A stretch of 64,000 nucleotides of DNA from Algoriphagus kandeliae. GTDB taxonomy: Bacteria > Bacteroidota > Bacteroidia > Cytophagales > Cyclobacteriaceae. A program made the translations under genes and the position numbers. Positions within the stretch are counted from its first letter, which is position 1, and every line of letters begins with the position of its first letter. Under the pieces are notes generated by a model that was not told where the DNA came from, ran no database searches, and saw only the letters and a list, made by a program, of their open reading frames with translations. The DNA is taken from positions 1-64,000 of the forward strand of contig NZ_SPSB01000006.1 in NCBI RefSeq assembly GCF_004571135.1, written 5' to 3'. Shown one piece after another: positions 9,480 to 17,828 of the stretch.

Positions 9480-9502
9480 AGAATTACGAATTACGATTTA
9501 CG
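9480..9502. repeat. Short tandem (A)ATTACGA repeat
   Basis: Three imperfect copies in a row (GAATTACG, AATTACG, ATTTACG) lie just after the fabG stop and before its terminator. No role is visible. Confidence 0.5.
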
Positions 9503-9504
9503 AG

Positions 9505-9531
9505 CGGCTGGGGAGACTTAGCCGTTTTTTT
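9505..9531 (+). terminator. Terminator of fabG
   Basis: CGGCT and AGCCG pair across a ten-base loop and are followed by seven T. Confidence 0.75.
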
Positions 9532-9537
9532 GTTTGG

Positions 9538-9638
9538 TCCCACAGATAAGCACAGATTAAAAACACAAATTTTCACAGAAATTCTACAGCACTTCTATCC
9601 GTAGAAATCTGTGACTTTTTCTGTGTGAATCTGTGGGA
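9538..9638. repeat. 101-bp imperfect palindrome built of CACAGAT / ATCTGTG blocks
   Basis: The ends are exact inverted copies (TCCCACAGAT and ATCTGTGGGA). Inside lie CACAGATT / AATCTGTG, TTTCACAGAA / TTCTGTGTGAA and, around the centre, TTCTAC / GTAGAA. It fills the gap between the convergent ends of fabG and the DUF4221 gene and could fold into one long hairpin. It resembles a dispersed intergenic palindrome family; copy number cannot be told from this window. Confidence 0.7.
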
Positions 9639-9648
9639 AACTATTAAC

Positions 9649-10800
9649 TCAATTCCGAAACTGACTTAAATCGATCTTGTATAGCTCATACTCATCTTCT
9701 GACTTTTGCTCAGGTTTTGGAATGAAAACTCCCTCTGGAGTAGGTATTAAATTTCCAATGGTTTGTCCCACGTCATATACAATTTCTAACTCGGCCTTTA
9801 ATTCCCAATTTAAGTCATAAATCAACATCAAATAAGTGTTTCTATTTAATCCTTGACGCAGCCTTATATCAGTTACTTCTGGTTGACTTTCCTCAGTCTT
9901 CACCTTCACCATTCGAAGATATAATTTATTTACTGGGTCATAGGCTAGGTCTGAGTTTGCTGCTGACTTTGGATTTGATCTCCATGAACTATTTCTACCC
10001 GTTTTCTCGTAAATACCCGGTAGGTATTCAAACTTGGTAAGACTTGTCAATTTTAATTTTTTGATAACCTCACAATCCCTTATTTGATATAGAAAATCTG
10101 AGGGCTCAAACAATACGTAGAACTCATCTCTTTCGTGATTATACACCGATATTAAATGTGCCGCTGAGGCGCTTTTTGAATATTCCTCACCCAAGCCAGA
10201 ACTAAAATCAGAAATACAAATCCAACCTTCTTGCAGATTGAACTCAGCAACCCATTCTCCGTAGTTGATATCCACATAGTCTTCAGCAAATGGATTAATA
10301 GGTTTATTTATTATTTGATAGTGACTATCTCCTATTTTTCTGAAATTATCCTTTTCATCAGCCATTTGAATTAATGCAAGGTTATCATAGGTTGACCATT
10401 CCAAATCTATTTCTGCGATCTGTTTGCCATTAACATATTGCTTTACATTGCCCAATGAGCTAATCGCTAAAAATTCTCCTGCATCAAACCCCTGAGTGGC
10501 TATTGGATATCCTTTAAGGGAAAGAGGTCCATCATCTGGAATTGTAAAGGAATAGTGTTTTTTACCACTTGATTTACTAAACAGAGAGTATCCTTTTTCT
10601 TCTTTGGAAAGAAATAAATGCTCCCCATCATACTCTACTAGCTTCTGGAGCCTAATACGTCTAGTGGTTGAGTCTTTTTCAAGACTACATTCACCCACAA
10701 CAAATTCTTCCAAATTTCCTTGGTAGACTTTCTGGTTGTCTTTTTTAGAACAGGAAAAAAAAATACTGACAACAAACAGGTTAAAGAATATTCTTCTCAT
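9649..10800 (-). CDS. DUF4221-like lipoprotein (paralogue 1)
   Basis: A 383-aa predicted lipoprotein: basic start, hydrophobic core, and lipobox ending FFSCSK (Cys near residue 17). The body is rich in short beta strands, as in a beta-propeller, with the marker FTIPDDGPLSLKGYPI near residue 85 that matches the IPDEGPNSMKGG of its neighbour. The C-terminal block GVFIPKPEQKSEDEYELYKIDLSQF is nearly the same in the next gene and recognisable in the gene at 28936. The family assignment rests on this pattern, from memory of DUF4221 proteins. No enzymatic motif is visible. It is the second gene of a two-gene operon, 2 bp after the other paralogue. Confidence 0.65.
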   Translation of the reverse strand: MRRIFFNLFVVSIFFSCSKKDNQKVYQGNLEEFVVGECSLEKDSTTRRIRLQKLVEYDGEHLFLSKEEKGYSLFSKSSGKKHYSFTIPDDGPLSLKGYPIATQGFDAGEFLAISSLGNVKQYVNGKQIAEIDLEWSTYDNLALIQMADEKDNFRKIGDSHYQIINKPINPFAEDYVDINYGEWVAEFNLQEGWICISDFSSGLGEEYSKSASAAHLISVYNHERDEFYVLFEPSDFLYQIRDCEVIKKLKLTSLTKFEYLPGIYEKTGRNSSWRSNPKSAANSDLAYDPVNKLYLRMVKVKTEESQPEVTDIRLRQGLNRNTYLMLIYDLNWELKAELEIVYDVGQTIGNLIPTPEGVFIPKPEQKSEDEYELYKIDLSQFRN

Positions 10801-10802
10801 AA

Positions 10803-11981
10803 TTATTTAAATCGACTCAAATCAATCTTATAAAACTCATACTCATCTTCGGACTTTTGCTCGGGTTTATTAATAAAAAGACCTTCAGAAGTCAAGAACC
10901 AATTCTCTAAATCTAATTCGGAATCAAAGTCAAATAAATACTCTCCTAAAGGATTCCATTCACCAGAGTAAATAGACAGTACATAATGTTTAGTACGCTC
11001 AAATTTAGTTTCTCCTGCTCCAGATTCATTGATTTTGGTGCATTTCAATATCAAGTCTCTATCCTCATCGTAAATCAAAAATATATTTCGAGAAGCCTCT
11101 TTGGGCAAAGCCCAGACCGTAAATTTATCACCCCATGGAATGGTTTCAGCTGGTAAATAGTTGAATTCTTGGCTAGTCATTGGAATCAATTTTTTCTTTA
11201 ATGCAAAACCATCTAGCAAATAAATTTCTGGAGAGCCTGGCCAGGCTAAATAAAAAAGATTTCGCTTTGAATCTCTGTCACCAAAAAGTGTTGTTGCGGT
11301 TAGGTCATTTTTAAATTGCTCATAACCTGTAGGAATTGCAAAATCACTTTTCTGTATTTCTTCAGTTTCCAAATCCACCAAGATAATCCACTCCCGATAA
11401 TTAACGGGAAATTCAGACCTCATTTCTCCAGGGCCTGGTAAGTCTTTCCAATTGGTTACTGAGTTTGGACTTAGTGAAAATTGAATTTTTGATTCATATA
11501 GGTAAATAACTCCAGCACTTCTTGACAATGGGAAAATAGAGGCTTTTTCTCCATAATTTTTTAGTGAATGGAATTCATTGATTTTTTCGCCTGACTTAGG
11601 ATATTCTCCAATTTCTCCCTTTGTATTTGCTAATAAAATTCGCGAAGGACTATCAACATAATTGATATAGATTCCTCCTTTCATTGAATTTGGGCCCTCA
11701 TCGGGGATTTCTATTCGGTAAACCTCTTCCCCTGTTTCAGTACTACGGAAAATGAAGGCCCATCCTTCGAATTGACGAGCAGAGGAAGTCGTAACGATAA
11801 ATTCATTCATTTCATCTTTTACAACTCGAACATTATTAATCGATGTGGTCAATGAATCTTTTATAATTGAAAAATCACCTTTAATTAATTCACCAAGTTC
11901 ACCAAGAAAAATTGCCTGGTCATTTTTAGAACTACAGGAAAAAAAACTACAAAGGAAAATCCAAAAAATTATTCTTTTCAT
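10803..11981 (-). CDS. DUF4221-like lipoprotein (paralogue 2)
   Basis: A 392-aa predicted lipoprotein with lipobox FFSCSS (Cys near residue 16). It shares with the gene 2 bp downstream the early LGELGELIKGDFSIIKDS segment, the RIEIPDEGPNSMKGG block and the end WFLTSEGLFINKPEQKSEDEYEFYKIDLSRFK, so the two arose by tandem duplication and then diverged. The predicted fold is all-beta, probably a propeller facing the periplasm or outside. Function unknown. The gap upstream (11982-12102) is AT-rich and must hold the promoter. Confidence 0.65.
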   Translation of the reverse strand: MKRIIFWIFLCSFFSCSSKNDQAIFLGELGELIKGDFSIIKDSLTTSINNVRVVKDEMNEFIVTTSSARQFEGWAFIFRSTETGEEVYRIEIPDEGPNSMKGGIYINYVDSPSRILLANTKGEIGEYPKSGEKINEFHSLKNYGEKASIFPLSRSAGVIYLYESKIQFSLSPNSVTNWKDLPGPGEMRSEFPVNYREWIILVDLETEEIQKSDFAIPTGYEQFKNDLTATTLFGDRDSKRNLFYLAWPGSPEIYLLDGFALKKKLIPMTSQEFNYLPAETIPWGDKFTVWALPKEASRNIFLIYDEDRDLILKCTKINESGAGETKFERTKHYVLSIYSGEWNPLGEYLFDFDSELDLENWFLTSEGLFINKPEQKSEDEYEFYKIDLSRFK

Positions 11982-12033
11982 ATATCTATTTATATAAAAT
12001 AAGAGAACTAATTTATTGTAAAAATATCAAAAG

Positions 12034-12063
12034 AAAAAGCCCCAAGATTATTCTCAGGGCTCA
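12034..12063 (-). terminator. Terminator of pruA
   Basis: AGCCC and GGGCT pair across a thirteen-base loop. On the minus strand the hairpin is followed by TTTTTC, 40 bp beyond the pruA stop. Confidence 0.65.
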
Positions 12064-12102
12064 TAAAAACTTTGAAGTCTTGAAAACCTCGAAGATCATT
12101 TA

Positions 12103-13737
12103 TTAATCCTCTCCCAAAAACGGATACCTGTAGTCAGTTGGAGAGACAAAGGTTTCCTTGATTGTGCGAGGAGAAACCCAGCGCAACAGGTTGATCATAG
12201 AACCGGCTTTATCGTTGGTTCCGGAAGCTCTCGCTCCTCCAAATGGCTGCTGACCGACTACTGCGCCGGTAGGCTTGTCATTGATGTAGAAATTCCCCGC
12301 AGCATTTCTCAATTTGCTTGTTGCCATCTCAATCGCATAGCGATCCTGAGAGAAAATAGCTCCTGTCAAGGCATAAGGGGAAGTTTGATCTACTAATTCC
12401 AAGACGGTTTCGAAATGCTCAGCATTGTACACATAAATGCTCAATACCGGACCGAAGATTTCCTCACACATGGTGGTATACATTGGATCTTGAGTCAACA
12501 AAACGGTTGGCTCAATAAAGTAGCCTTTAGATTTGTCATAGTTTCCGCCTGCGATGATTTCCACCCCTGATGCATTCTTTGCATTGTCGATGTATTTGGA
12601 AATTTTATCAAATGCTTTCTCGTCGATGACCGCATTGATGAAGTTGGTGAAGTCCTCTGTTCCTCCCATTTTCATGGAGGCCAGGTCTTCTAGCAAATAT
12701 TTCTTCACGTCTTCCCAAATATTGGATGGGATGTAAGCTCGGGATGCGGCAGAACATTTTTGACCTTGATATTCAAAAGCACCTCTCGAAAGCGCTACGG
12801 CAACAGCTTTTGGATCTGCGGATTTATGTGCCAAGACAAAATCCTTTCCTCCAGTCTCACCGACAATTCTTGGGTAGGATTTGTACAATTTGATGTTTTC
12901 TCCGATGGTTTTCCAGATAGTTTGGAAAACACCTGTAGATCCTGTGAAATGAATTCCTGCGAAGTCAGGATGTTTGAAAATGACATCTCCTGCGGTAGGT
13001 CCATCCACATAAATCAAGTTGATCACACCATCAGGTACTCCAGCCTCTTTGAATACTTCCATCAACACATTGGCTGAATAAATCTGCGTGTAGGCAGGCT
13101 TCCAAACGATGGTATTTCCCATCATGGCTGCTGAAGTTGGAAGATTTCCAGCGATTGCCGTAAAGTTGAATGGAGTCAAGGCAAAAACGAAGCCCTCCAA
13201 AGGTCTTTGTTCTACTCGATTCCAAACTCCATTTCCAGAAACAGGCGGCTGCTGGGAATAGATTTCAGTCATGTATTTGACATTGAAGCGAAGGAAATCA
13301 ATGATTTCACATGCTGCGTCAATTTCTGCCTGGAAGGCATTTTTGGACTGGCCCAACATGGTAGCTGCATTGATTTTGGCTCGGTAAGGTCCTGCCAACA
13401 AATCAGCCGCTTTTAGGAAAATTGCAGCTCGCTGTTCCCAAGCTAAGTTTTCCCAAGCTTCCTTAGCTCCCAAAGCTGCATTGATAGCCTGTGCCACATG
13501 AGAAGCATCTCCTTCATGGAAATGACCCAAGATATGCTGATGATCATGCGGAGGGGATAAAGTTCGGGTTTTACCGGTCCGAACTTCCTCGCTTCCTATG
13601 TACATAGGTACATCTACCTGGTTGGCTCTCAATTCGGCGAGTTTTGCCTGAAGCTCCTTTCGCTCAGGGCTTCCAGGTGCGTATGATTTTACCGGCTCAT
13701 TGACTGGAGTCGGAACGTTGAAAAATCCTTTTAACAT
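12103..13737 (-). CDS. pruA: L-glutamate gamma-semialdehyde (delta-1-pyrroline-5-carboxylate) dehydrogenase
   Basis: A 544-aa aldehyde dehydrogenase that oxidises glutamate semialdehyde to glutamate in proline breakdown. The N-terminus FNVPTPVNEPVKSYAPGSPER is the signature of the stand-alone group 1 enzymes also found in mitochondria. The catalytic glutamate lies in GETGGKDFVL and the nucleophile in GQKCSAASRAY. The substrate-binding ASGTNDKAG is near the C-terminus. Length is as expected. No proline dehydrogenase (putA-type) gene is adjacent. The gene is alone on its strand between its terminator and the YjjG gene 71 bp upstream. Confidence 0.95.
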   Translation of the reverse strand: MLKGFFNVPTPVNEPVKSYAPGSPERKELQAKLAELRANQVDVPMYIGSEEVRTGKTRTLSPPHDHQHILGHFHEGDASHVAQAINAALGAKEAWENLAWEQRAAIFLKAADLLAGPYRAKINAATMLGQSKNAFQAEIDAACEIIDFLRFNVKYMTEIYSQQPPVSGNGVWNRVEQRPLEGFVFALTPFNFTAIAGNLPTSAAMMGNTIVWKPAYTQIYSANVLMEVFKEAGVPDGVINLIYVDGPTAGDVIFKHPDFAGIHFTGSTGVFQTIWKTIGENIKLYKSYPRIVGETGGKDFVLAHKSADPKAVAVALSRGAFEYQGQKCSAASRAYIPSNIWEDVKKYLLEDLASMKMGGTEDFTNFINAVIDEKAFDKISKYIDNAKNASGVEIIAGGNYDKSKGYFIEPTVLLTQDPMYTTMCEEIFGPVLSIYVYNAEHFETVLELVDQTSPYALTGAIFSQDRYAIEMATSKLRNAAGNFYINDKPTGAVVGQQPFGGARASGTNDKAGSMINLLRWVSPRTIKETFVSPTDYRYPFLGED

Positions 13738-13808
13738 GCTATTTGGAGTTTATGTGATTCTGAATGGCCAAAGATAAGATTTCCAGCCCGATTAGGCAGT
13801 GATTTAGC

Positions 13809-14504
13809 TTACAAAAGCGACTCTAATTCACGGAGATGTTTAATTTCATAAGTAGGGGTTAGGTCTATTTTTTTTCCTTCTGGGTTGAAAAAGACCTGAT
13901 CGATTTCTGCTCGTTGCGCACCTAAGATGTCAGAAAGCGGATTGTCCCCGATCATCAGGCAGTTTTCAGCGCGGGTATTCAATTTTTCCAAGGCATAAAA
14001 AAAGATTCTCGGATCGGGCTTTTTATGTCCAGTTGTTTCTGATGTGACAACAAGCTCAAAAAACACATCCAACCCGGATGATTTCATCTTTTTGGCTTGA
14101 GATTCATTAAATCCATTGGTGATAACGTGGATTTGATACTTTTCTCGGAGATAGGTCAAAATTTCCTTTGAATAAGGAAAAACATGTGGCTTACTGGAAG
14201 TTCGATGCATGAAATCTTCTTCAAATTCAGCAGGAATTGCATCTGATCTTCCTCCGGCATAATCAAAAATTCGAGGGAATCGCTCTTTTCGAAGATTTTG
14301 TTTATCGATTTTTCCCTCATTGTACCAGTCCCAAAGTTGGAAATTGACTGCGTGAAATGACTCGAAGAATTTTTCAAAAGAAGGAATGCCTAAGTCATGC
14401 AAACCGTAAATCTCATAAAGTTCTTGAAGTGATTCGGTGACATTTCGATCATAGTCCCAGAGTGTATGGTCTAGATCAAAGAATAGGTGTTGGTACGTTT
14501 TCAA
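13809..14504 (-). CDS. YjjG-type HAD phosphatase (noncanonical pyrimidine nucleotidase family)
   Basis: A 231-aa HAD superfamily hydrolase. Motif I is FFDLDHTLWDY (nucleophile Asp10, acid Asp12), motif II is VITNGF, motif III is the Lys of HKKPDPRIF, and motif IV is MIGDNPLSDILGA. The alpha-helical cap between motifs I and II and the LWDYDRN start match the YjjG/YfnB group, which removes phosphate from noncanonical pyrimidine nucleotides in E. coli. The true substrate here is not shown by sequence. Its start lies 5 bp after the stop of the ArsR-type regulator gene, so the two are co-transcribed. Confidence 0.88.
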   Translation of the reverse strand: MKTYQHLFFDLDHTLWDYDRNVTESLQELYEIYGLHDLGIPSFEKFFESFHAVNFQLWDWYNEGKIDKQNLRKERFPRIFDYAGGRSDAIPAEFEEDFMHRTSSKPHVFPYSKEILTYLREKYQIHVITNGFNESQAKKMKSSGLDVFFELVVTSETTGHKKPDPRIFFYALEKLNTRAENCLMIGDNPLSDILGAQRAEIDQVFFNPEGKKIDLTPTYEIKHLRELESLL

Positions 14505-14509
14505 AGGAA

Positions 14510-14893
14510 TTAGCGTCGGTATTGATTGTTTTGGATTTTGTTGATTGCCAGCTCTCGGTTGGATTTGAGAATTTCGTAGGTCTCTTGATCTTTGAGAAGA
14601 CTGGGATCCTTTTGGATAAACTTAAAAATCTGCTGAATGATTTCGAGATACTCCTCCAAAATGTAATAAAATACCCACTGATCCACTCTTCGGCTGCCGA
14701 GAAGGCCTGCGTTTTTTAGGGAAATTAAATGTCTGCTAGTTTTGGTTTGGGTGAAATCCAAAATCAGCTCAAGATCTGAGATGCTCAACTCCTTGTTGAG
14801 TAGTAATAAATGGATAATTCGAATTCGAGCTTCCTCTCCTAAGGCTTTGAAAATTCGCAATCCATAATTTAAACTGATATTTTTAAGCCTCAT
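14510..14893 (-). CDS. ArsR/SmtB-family winged-helix regulator
   Basis: A 127-aa protein whose first 75 residues form an ArsR-type winged helix: FKALGEEARIRIIHLLLLNKELSISDLELILDFTQTKTSRHLISLKNAGLL, then the wing SRRVDQWVFYYIL. No metal-binding Cys pair (the ELCVC type) is present, so it is not a classic metal sensor. It is the first gene of an operon with the YjjG-type phosphatase and diverges from the exported protein gene at 15001; the 107-bp gap between them would be its likely operator region. Targets are unknown. Confidence 0.85.
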   Translation of the reverse strand: MRLKNISLNYGLRIFKALGEEARIRIIHLLLLNKELSISDLELILDFTQTKTSRHLISLKNAGLLGSRRVDQWVFYYILEEYLEIIQQIFKFIQKDPSLLKDQETYEILKSNRELAINKIQNNQYRR

Positions 14894-15000
14894 TTGTAAG
14901 TTTTAACGCTGATTTGCTGGTGAAATTAAAAAATCAAGCGAAATTTCAGGTATTAGAATTTGTATTCAGCAAATTAGCTGAGAATTTAAGAGACAGATTT

Positions 15001-15645
15001 GTGAAAAAGACCGCCTTACTTTCCTCCTTTATCTTCATCCTTTTTCTTTTTGGATTGGGAAAATTACAAGCCCAAGACCGACAAGATAGAAAAGTCATTC
15101 AACTCTCAGGTATTATTTTGAATGCGGATAGTACTGATGCGGTGGCTGGGGTAAATATCTATGTGCCTAAAAAGGGTAGAGGAACGAGTAGTGGACGCTT
15201 TGGTTATTTTTCCATGCCGGTTTTGGAAGGAGATAGTGTAGTGTTCAGTTTCATTGGTTTAAAGCGACAGTCCTTCAAAGTTCCTGAGAATGTCGAGGAT
15301 GATAAAATCAGCTTGATTCTGACGATGGAGGTGGATGAAATTGCCTTAGCTGAAGTGGAAGTGATGCCTTATCCTTCTGAGAAAGAATTCAAAGAAGCTG
15401 TATTGGCCATGTCGGTAGTGGACCCTATGACCATCAGTAGTTCAAATATGAGTCCAGAAATGCTACTTCGTTGGGCCGAAGCTATGCCGGCTTCTGGAAA
15501 TGAAAATTTCCGTTATTTCCAACAAGGGCTCATGCAGCAAAATCAGGATCTTTATGGACCTAGGCCTTTACGACTCCTAGATCCATTTGCCTGGGCTCAA
15601 TTTATCCGGTCTATCAAAAGGGGTGACTTGAAGAGTAGAGATTAG
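15001..15645 (+). CDS. Exported protein with carboxypeptidase-like regulatory domain
   Basis: A 214-aa protein if translation begins at the GTG at 15001, which yields a clean signal peptide (KKTALLSSFIFILFLFGLGKLQAQ). An in-frame ATG at 14914 would add 29 charged residues before it, which is unlikely. After the signal, IQLSGIILNADSTDAVAGVNIYVPKKGRGTSS...GYFSM is the beta-sandwich CarboxypepD_reg (CarbopepD_reg_2) domain often placed before TonB receptors in this phylum. Here no receptor domain follows; residues about 130-214 are a separate, mostly helical tail without known motifs. Function unknown. Confidence 0.75.
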   Translation: MKKTALLSSFIFILFLFGLGKLQAQDRQDRKVIQLSGIILNADSTDAVAGVNIYVPKKGRGTSSGRFGYFSMPVLEGDSVVFSFIGLKRQSFKVPENVEDDKISLILTMEVDEIALAEVEVMPYPSEKEFKEAVLAMSVVDPMTISSSNMSPEMLLRWAEAMPASGNENFRYFQQGLMQQNQDLYGPRPLRLLDPFAWAQFIRSIKRGDLKSRD

Positions 15646-15651
15646 TTTGGC

Positions 15652-15669
15652 GCTCGCAAAGACGCAAAG
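15652..15669. repeat. Left inverted repeat flanking the GxxExxY gene
   Basis: GCTCGCAAAGACGCAAAG. The copy at 16099-16116 is its reverse complement with one mismatch, and the two enclose the GxxExxY gene. Confidence 0.8.
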
Positions 15670-15689
15670 GCGCTACGAATTAGGTATTT

Positions 15690-16082
15690 TCATAAGCCAT
15701 TAACGATCCTTTTGATCCCATCCTTTAATAGGGCCTCATTAAAATTTAGAAGGAGCCCAAGTTTCAAATTTGTTAATCGGAGATAAGTTAATAATTGCTT
15801 CGCATGAACAGGAGCTAAAAGCTGGACAGACTTGATTTCAACAATTACTTTATTGTTAACAATTAAATCTGCTCTGAAACCTTTTTCGAAAACAATTCCA
15901 TCCCATTCAAAGGATATTGGAATTTGACTTTCCACAGTTAGGTTCAACTTTTTTAGCTCGTGAATTAAAACTTTTTCATAGATAGACTCTAAAAGACCAG
16001 GGCCTAAATCTCGGTGAATTAAAAAGGCCCTGTCCAGAATTATTTTTGCAATATCATTTTCAGAATAATTCATTCTAATCAT
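15690..16082 (-). CDS. GxxExxY family protein (PD-(D/E)XK nuclease-like)
   Basis: A 130-aa protein of the GxxExxY family, named for the motif seen here as GPGLLESIYEKVL (residues about 27-39). It continues with FRADLIVNNKVIVEIKSVQ, which fits the D-x(n)-ExK core of PD-(D/E)XK nucleases, and HAKQLLTYLRLTNLKLGLLLNFN. Activity has not been shown for the family as far as I know. The gene is enclosed, with about 20 bp on each side, by an 18-bp inverted repeat, and lies between two unrelated exported-protein genes, which suggests it moved in as a unit. Complete and in frame. Confidence 0.88.
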   Translation of the reverse strand: MIRMNYSENDIAKIILDRAFLIHRDLGPGLLESIYEKVLIHELKKLNLTVESQIPISFEWDGIVFEKGFRADLIVNNKVIVEIKSVQLLAPVHAKQLLTYLRLTNLKLGLLLNFNEALLKDGIKRIVNGL

Positions 16083-16098
16083 TCAAAACCCGTTGCGT

Positions 16099-16116
16099 CT
16101 TTGCGTCTCTGCGAGC
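16099..16116. repeat. Right inverted repeat flanking the GxxExxY gene
   Basis: CTTTGCGTCTCTGCGAGC, the inverted partner of 15652-15669 (17 of 18 bases). It ends 3 bp before the stop codon of the aminopeptidase gene. Confidence 0.8.
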
Positions 16117-16119
16117 TCA

Positions 16120-17718
16120 TTAATCAATTTCAGGCAGAACCCAGTTTTCTAGCACGCTAGGGATACGCATCATCTGTTCGATGGCGGCAACTGTTCGAGG
16201 GGCATCTCCTGAAAGATTGAGTGGACCATCTGAGGAAACAAGAATATCATCTTCAATTCGTACGGCGATTCCCCACCATTTAGGATCGCAATCGCTTCCT
16301 TCCGGTATGTAAATACCCGGCTCCACCGTCAATACCATTCCTTCTTTCAAAGCCCCATAACCACCCCGGTCATGAACATCCAATCCTAAGTGATGGCTCG
16401 TTCCATGAGGAAAATAATTATGACGTTGTCCCGGCTTGATAATTCCCAATTCTGCAAGTCCTTCATTGATAATTTCACGGGTTACTCGACCAATTTCACT
16501 AAACTCAACGCCTGGCTTGCAAAGTGCAATTCCCGCTTCCTGAGATTTCAATACCAATTCATAAATAGCTTTTTCTTCCTCGTTGAATTTTCCACTTACT
16601 GGAATTGTACGAGTCACATCAGCAGTATAACCACGCCATTCGGCTCCCAAATCCATTAGGATCAATCGGTCATTGATGTGCTCCATGTCATTTTCGATAT
16701 AGTGAAGGATGCATCCATTATTACCTCCTCCCACGATGGATGGATAGCCAATATCCTCAGCACCATAGCGCTTATAGATGAATTCATGAATACCTTGAAT
16801 TTCCCGCTCAGACATTCCTGGCTGTGCAGCTTTCATCACCTCAATTTGGCCTACTGCTGAGATTTTTGCCGCTTTTGAGAGGAGTTTGATTTCTTCAGGA
16901 GTTTTGACTTCCCGGAGTTGATCCATCATTTGTGAAAGTGCAAAAACGTCGGTTTTATTCTCCGGTACTTTGTTTTTTACCTCCATTCGTTGTTCTGGTG
17001 TCTCAGCTTTTAAGAAATCCTGAAGAACCGGGTCATTTTCAATTTCCGGATAGCGCTGTCTGTAGCGACCGATGATTTGGGCAACATTCGCGGAATTTTC
17101 TACATCAGTAGCACGTATCAGATTGTACATCTGCAGTGCAACCTCGCTTTTATCATCTGGATAGTTTGCGTTTTTCTTAAAGGTATTGACCATTTTCCGA
17201 AGCGGAGCATTGGCAGAACTTCCCTCGATATCATTACTCAGACTAAAACTTAAAATCTTATCAAAATCCGATACTCCTAATTTGGGTTCCTTCCCGAAGT
17301 CCTCAAATAAATACACCTGATCGAATCCGAGAATTTCACGAACACCTTCCTGGCCCAAGCGTTTACCGTTCCACATTTCAGCTCGAGGATCCCGAGGCTG
17401 AACATAGATTAATTCGTCTGTTTTAATGTCTCCAATTTGTCGCTCTTCCGAAAAAATAATTAAAGCAGCATTGGGCTCGCGGAAACCGGTCAGGTAAAAG
17501 AAATCTGGATCGGGATGATAGATGAAATCAACGTCGTTGGCTCTGTTTTTTACTGGGTTATTAAAAAAGATAGCCATGCTATTCGCGGGCATCAAGTTCC
17601 GAAGAGCATCTCTTCGTTCTCTGTGCCATTCTGCTGAAAGCCCGTCTTTGAAATAAGATTGGCTGAAACTAGGGGCAATGACTAAAAATAGGATAGAAAA
17701 TAATAGGATTCGTTTCAT
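16120..17718 (-). CDS. Exported aminopeptidase P family (M24B) Xaa-Pro peptidase
   Basis: A 532-aa protein, taking the ATG at 17718 because it opens a signal peptide (MKRILLFSILFLVIAPSFSQ). A longer frame from 17763 puts 15 polar residues before that. The N-terminal creatinase-like domain includes SMAIFFNNPVKNRANDVDFIYHPDPDFFYLTGF. The C-terminal pita-bread domain carries the dinuclear metal ligands: LMDLGAEWRGYTADVTRT (two Asp), HGTSHHLGLDVHD (His), TVEPGIYIPEG (Glu) and VRIEDDILV (Glu). It removes N-terminal residues before proline and is probably periplasmic. It diverges from the phosphatase gene, 110 bp away. Confidence 0.93.
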   Translation of the reverse strand: MKRILLFSILFLVIAPSFSQSYFKDGLSAEWHRERRDALRNLMPANSMAIFFNNPVKNRANDVDFIYHPDPDFFYLTGFREPNAALIIFSEERQIGDIKTDELIYVQPRDPRAEMWNGKRLGQEGVREILGFDQVYLFEDFGKEPKLGVSDFDKILSFSLSNDIEGSSANAPLRKMVNTFKKNANYPDDKSEVALQMYNLIRATDVENSANVAQIIGRYRQRYPEIENDPVLQDFLKAETPEQRMEVKNKVPENKTDVFALSQMMDQLREVKTPEEIKLLSKAAKISAVGQIEVMKAAQPGMSEREIQGIHEFIYKRYGAEDIGYPSIVGGGNNGCILHYIENDMEHINDRLILMDLGAEWRGYTADVTRTIPVSGKFNEEEKAIYELVLKSQEAGIALCKPGVEFSEIGRVTREIINEGLAELGIIKPGQRHNYFPHGTSHHLGLDVHDRGGYGALKEGMVLTVEPGIYIPEGSDCDPKWWGIAVRIEDDILVSSDGPLNLSGDAPRTVAAIEQMMRIPSVLENWVLPEID

Positions 17719-17800
17719 CGGTTTATGGTGAGTTTTTGTTCTAAGATGTGGGCTTTCTTCCATTTAACAAAGTATTAATAATTCAAACGGGGGATATGCT

Positions 17801-17808
17801 TATCTTTG
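17801..17808 (+). promoter_or_regulatory. Candidate -7 element of the pafA promoter
   Basis: TATCTTTG matches TAnnTTTG. Transcription would begin near 17814, about 15 bp before the chosen ATG at 17829, which supports that start. No clear -33 motif is seen. Confidence 0.5.
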
Positions 17809-17828
17809 ACATGCTAAAAATTCTAAAA

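Noticed and set aside
14914-15000. ATG start 29 codons upstream of the exported protein at 15001
   Set aside because: It would put a charged segment before a good signal peptide and leave only 20 bp to the divergent regulator gene.
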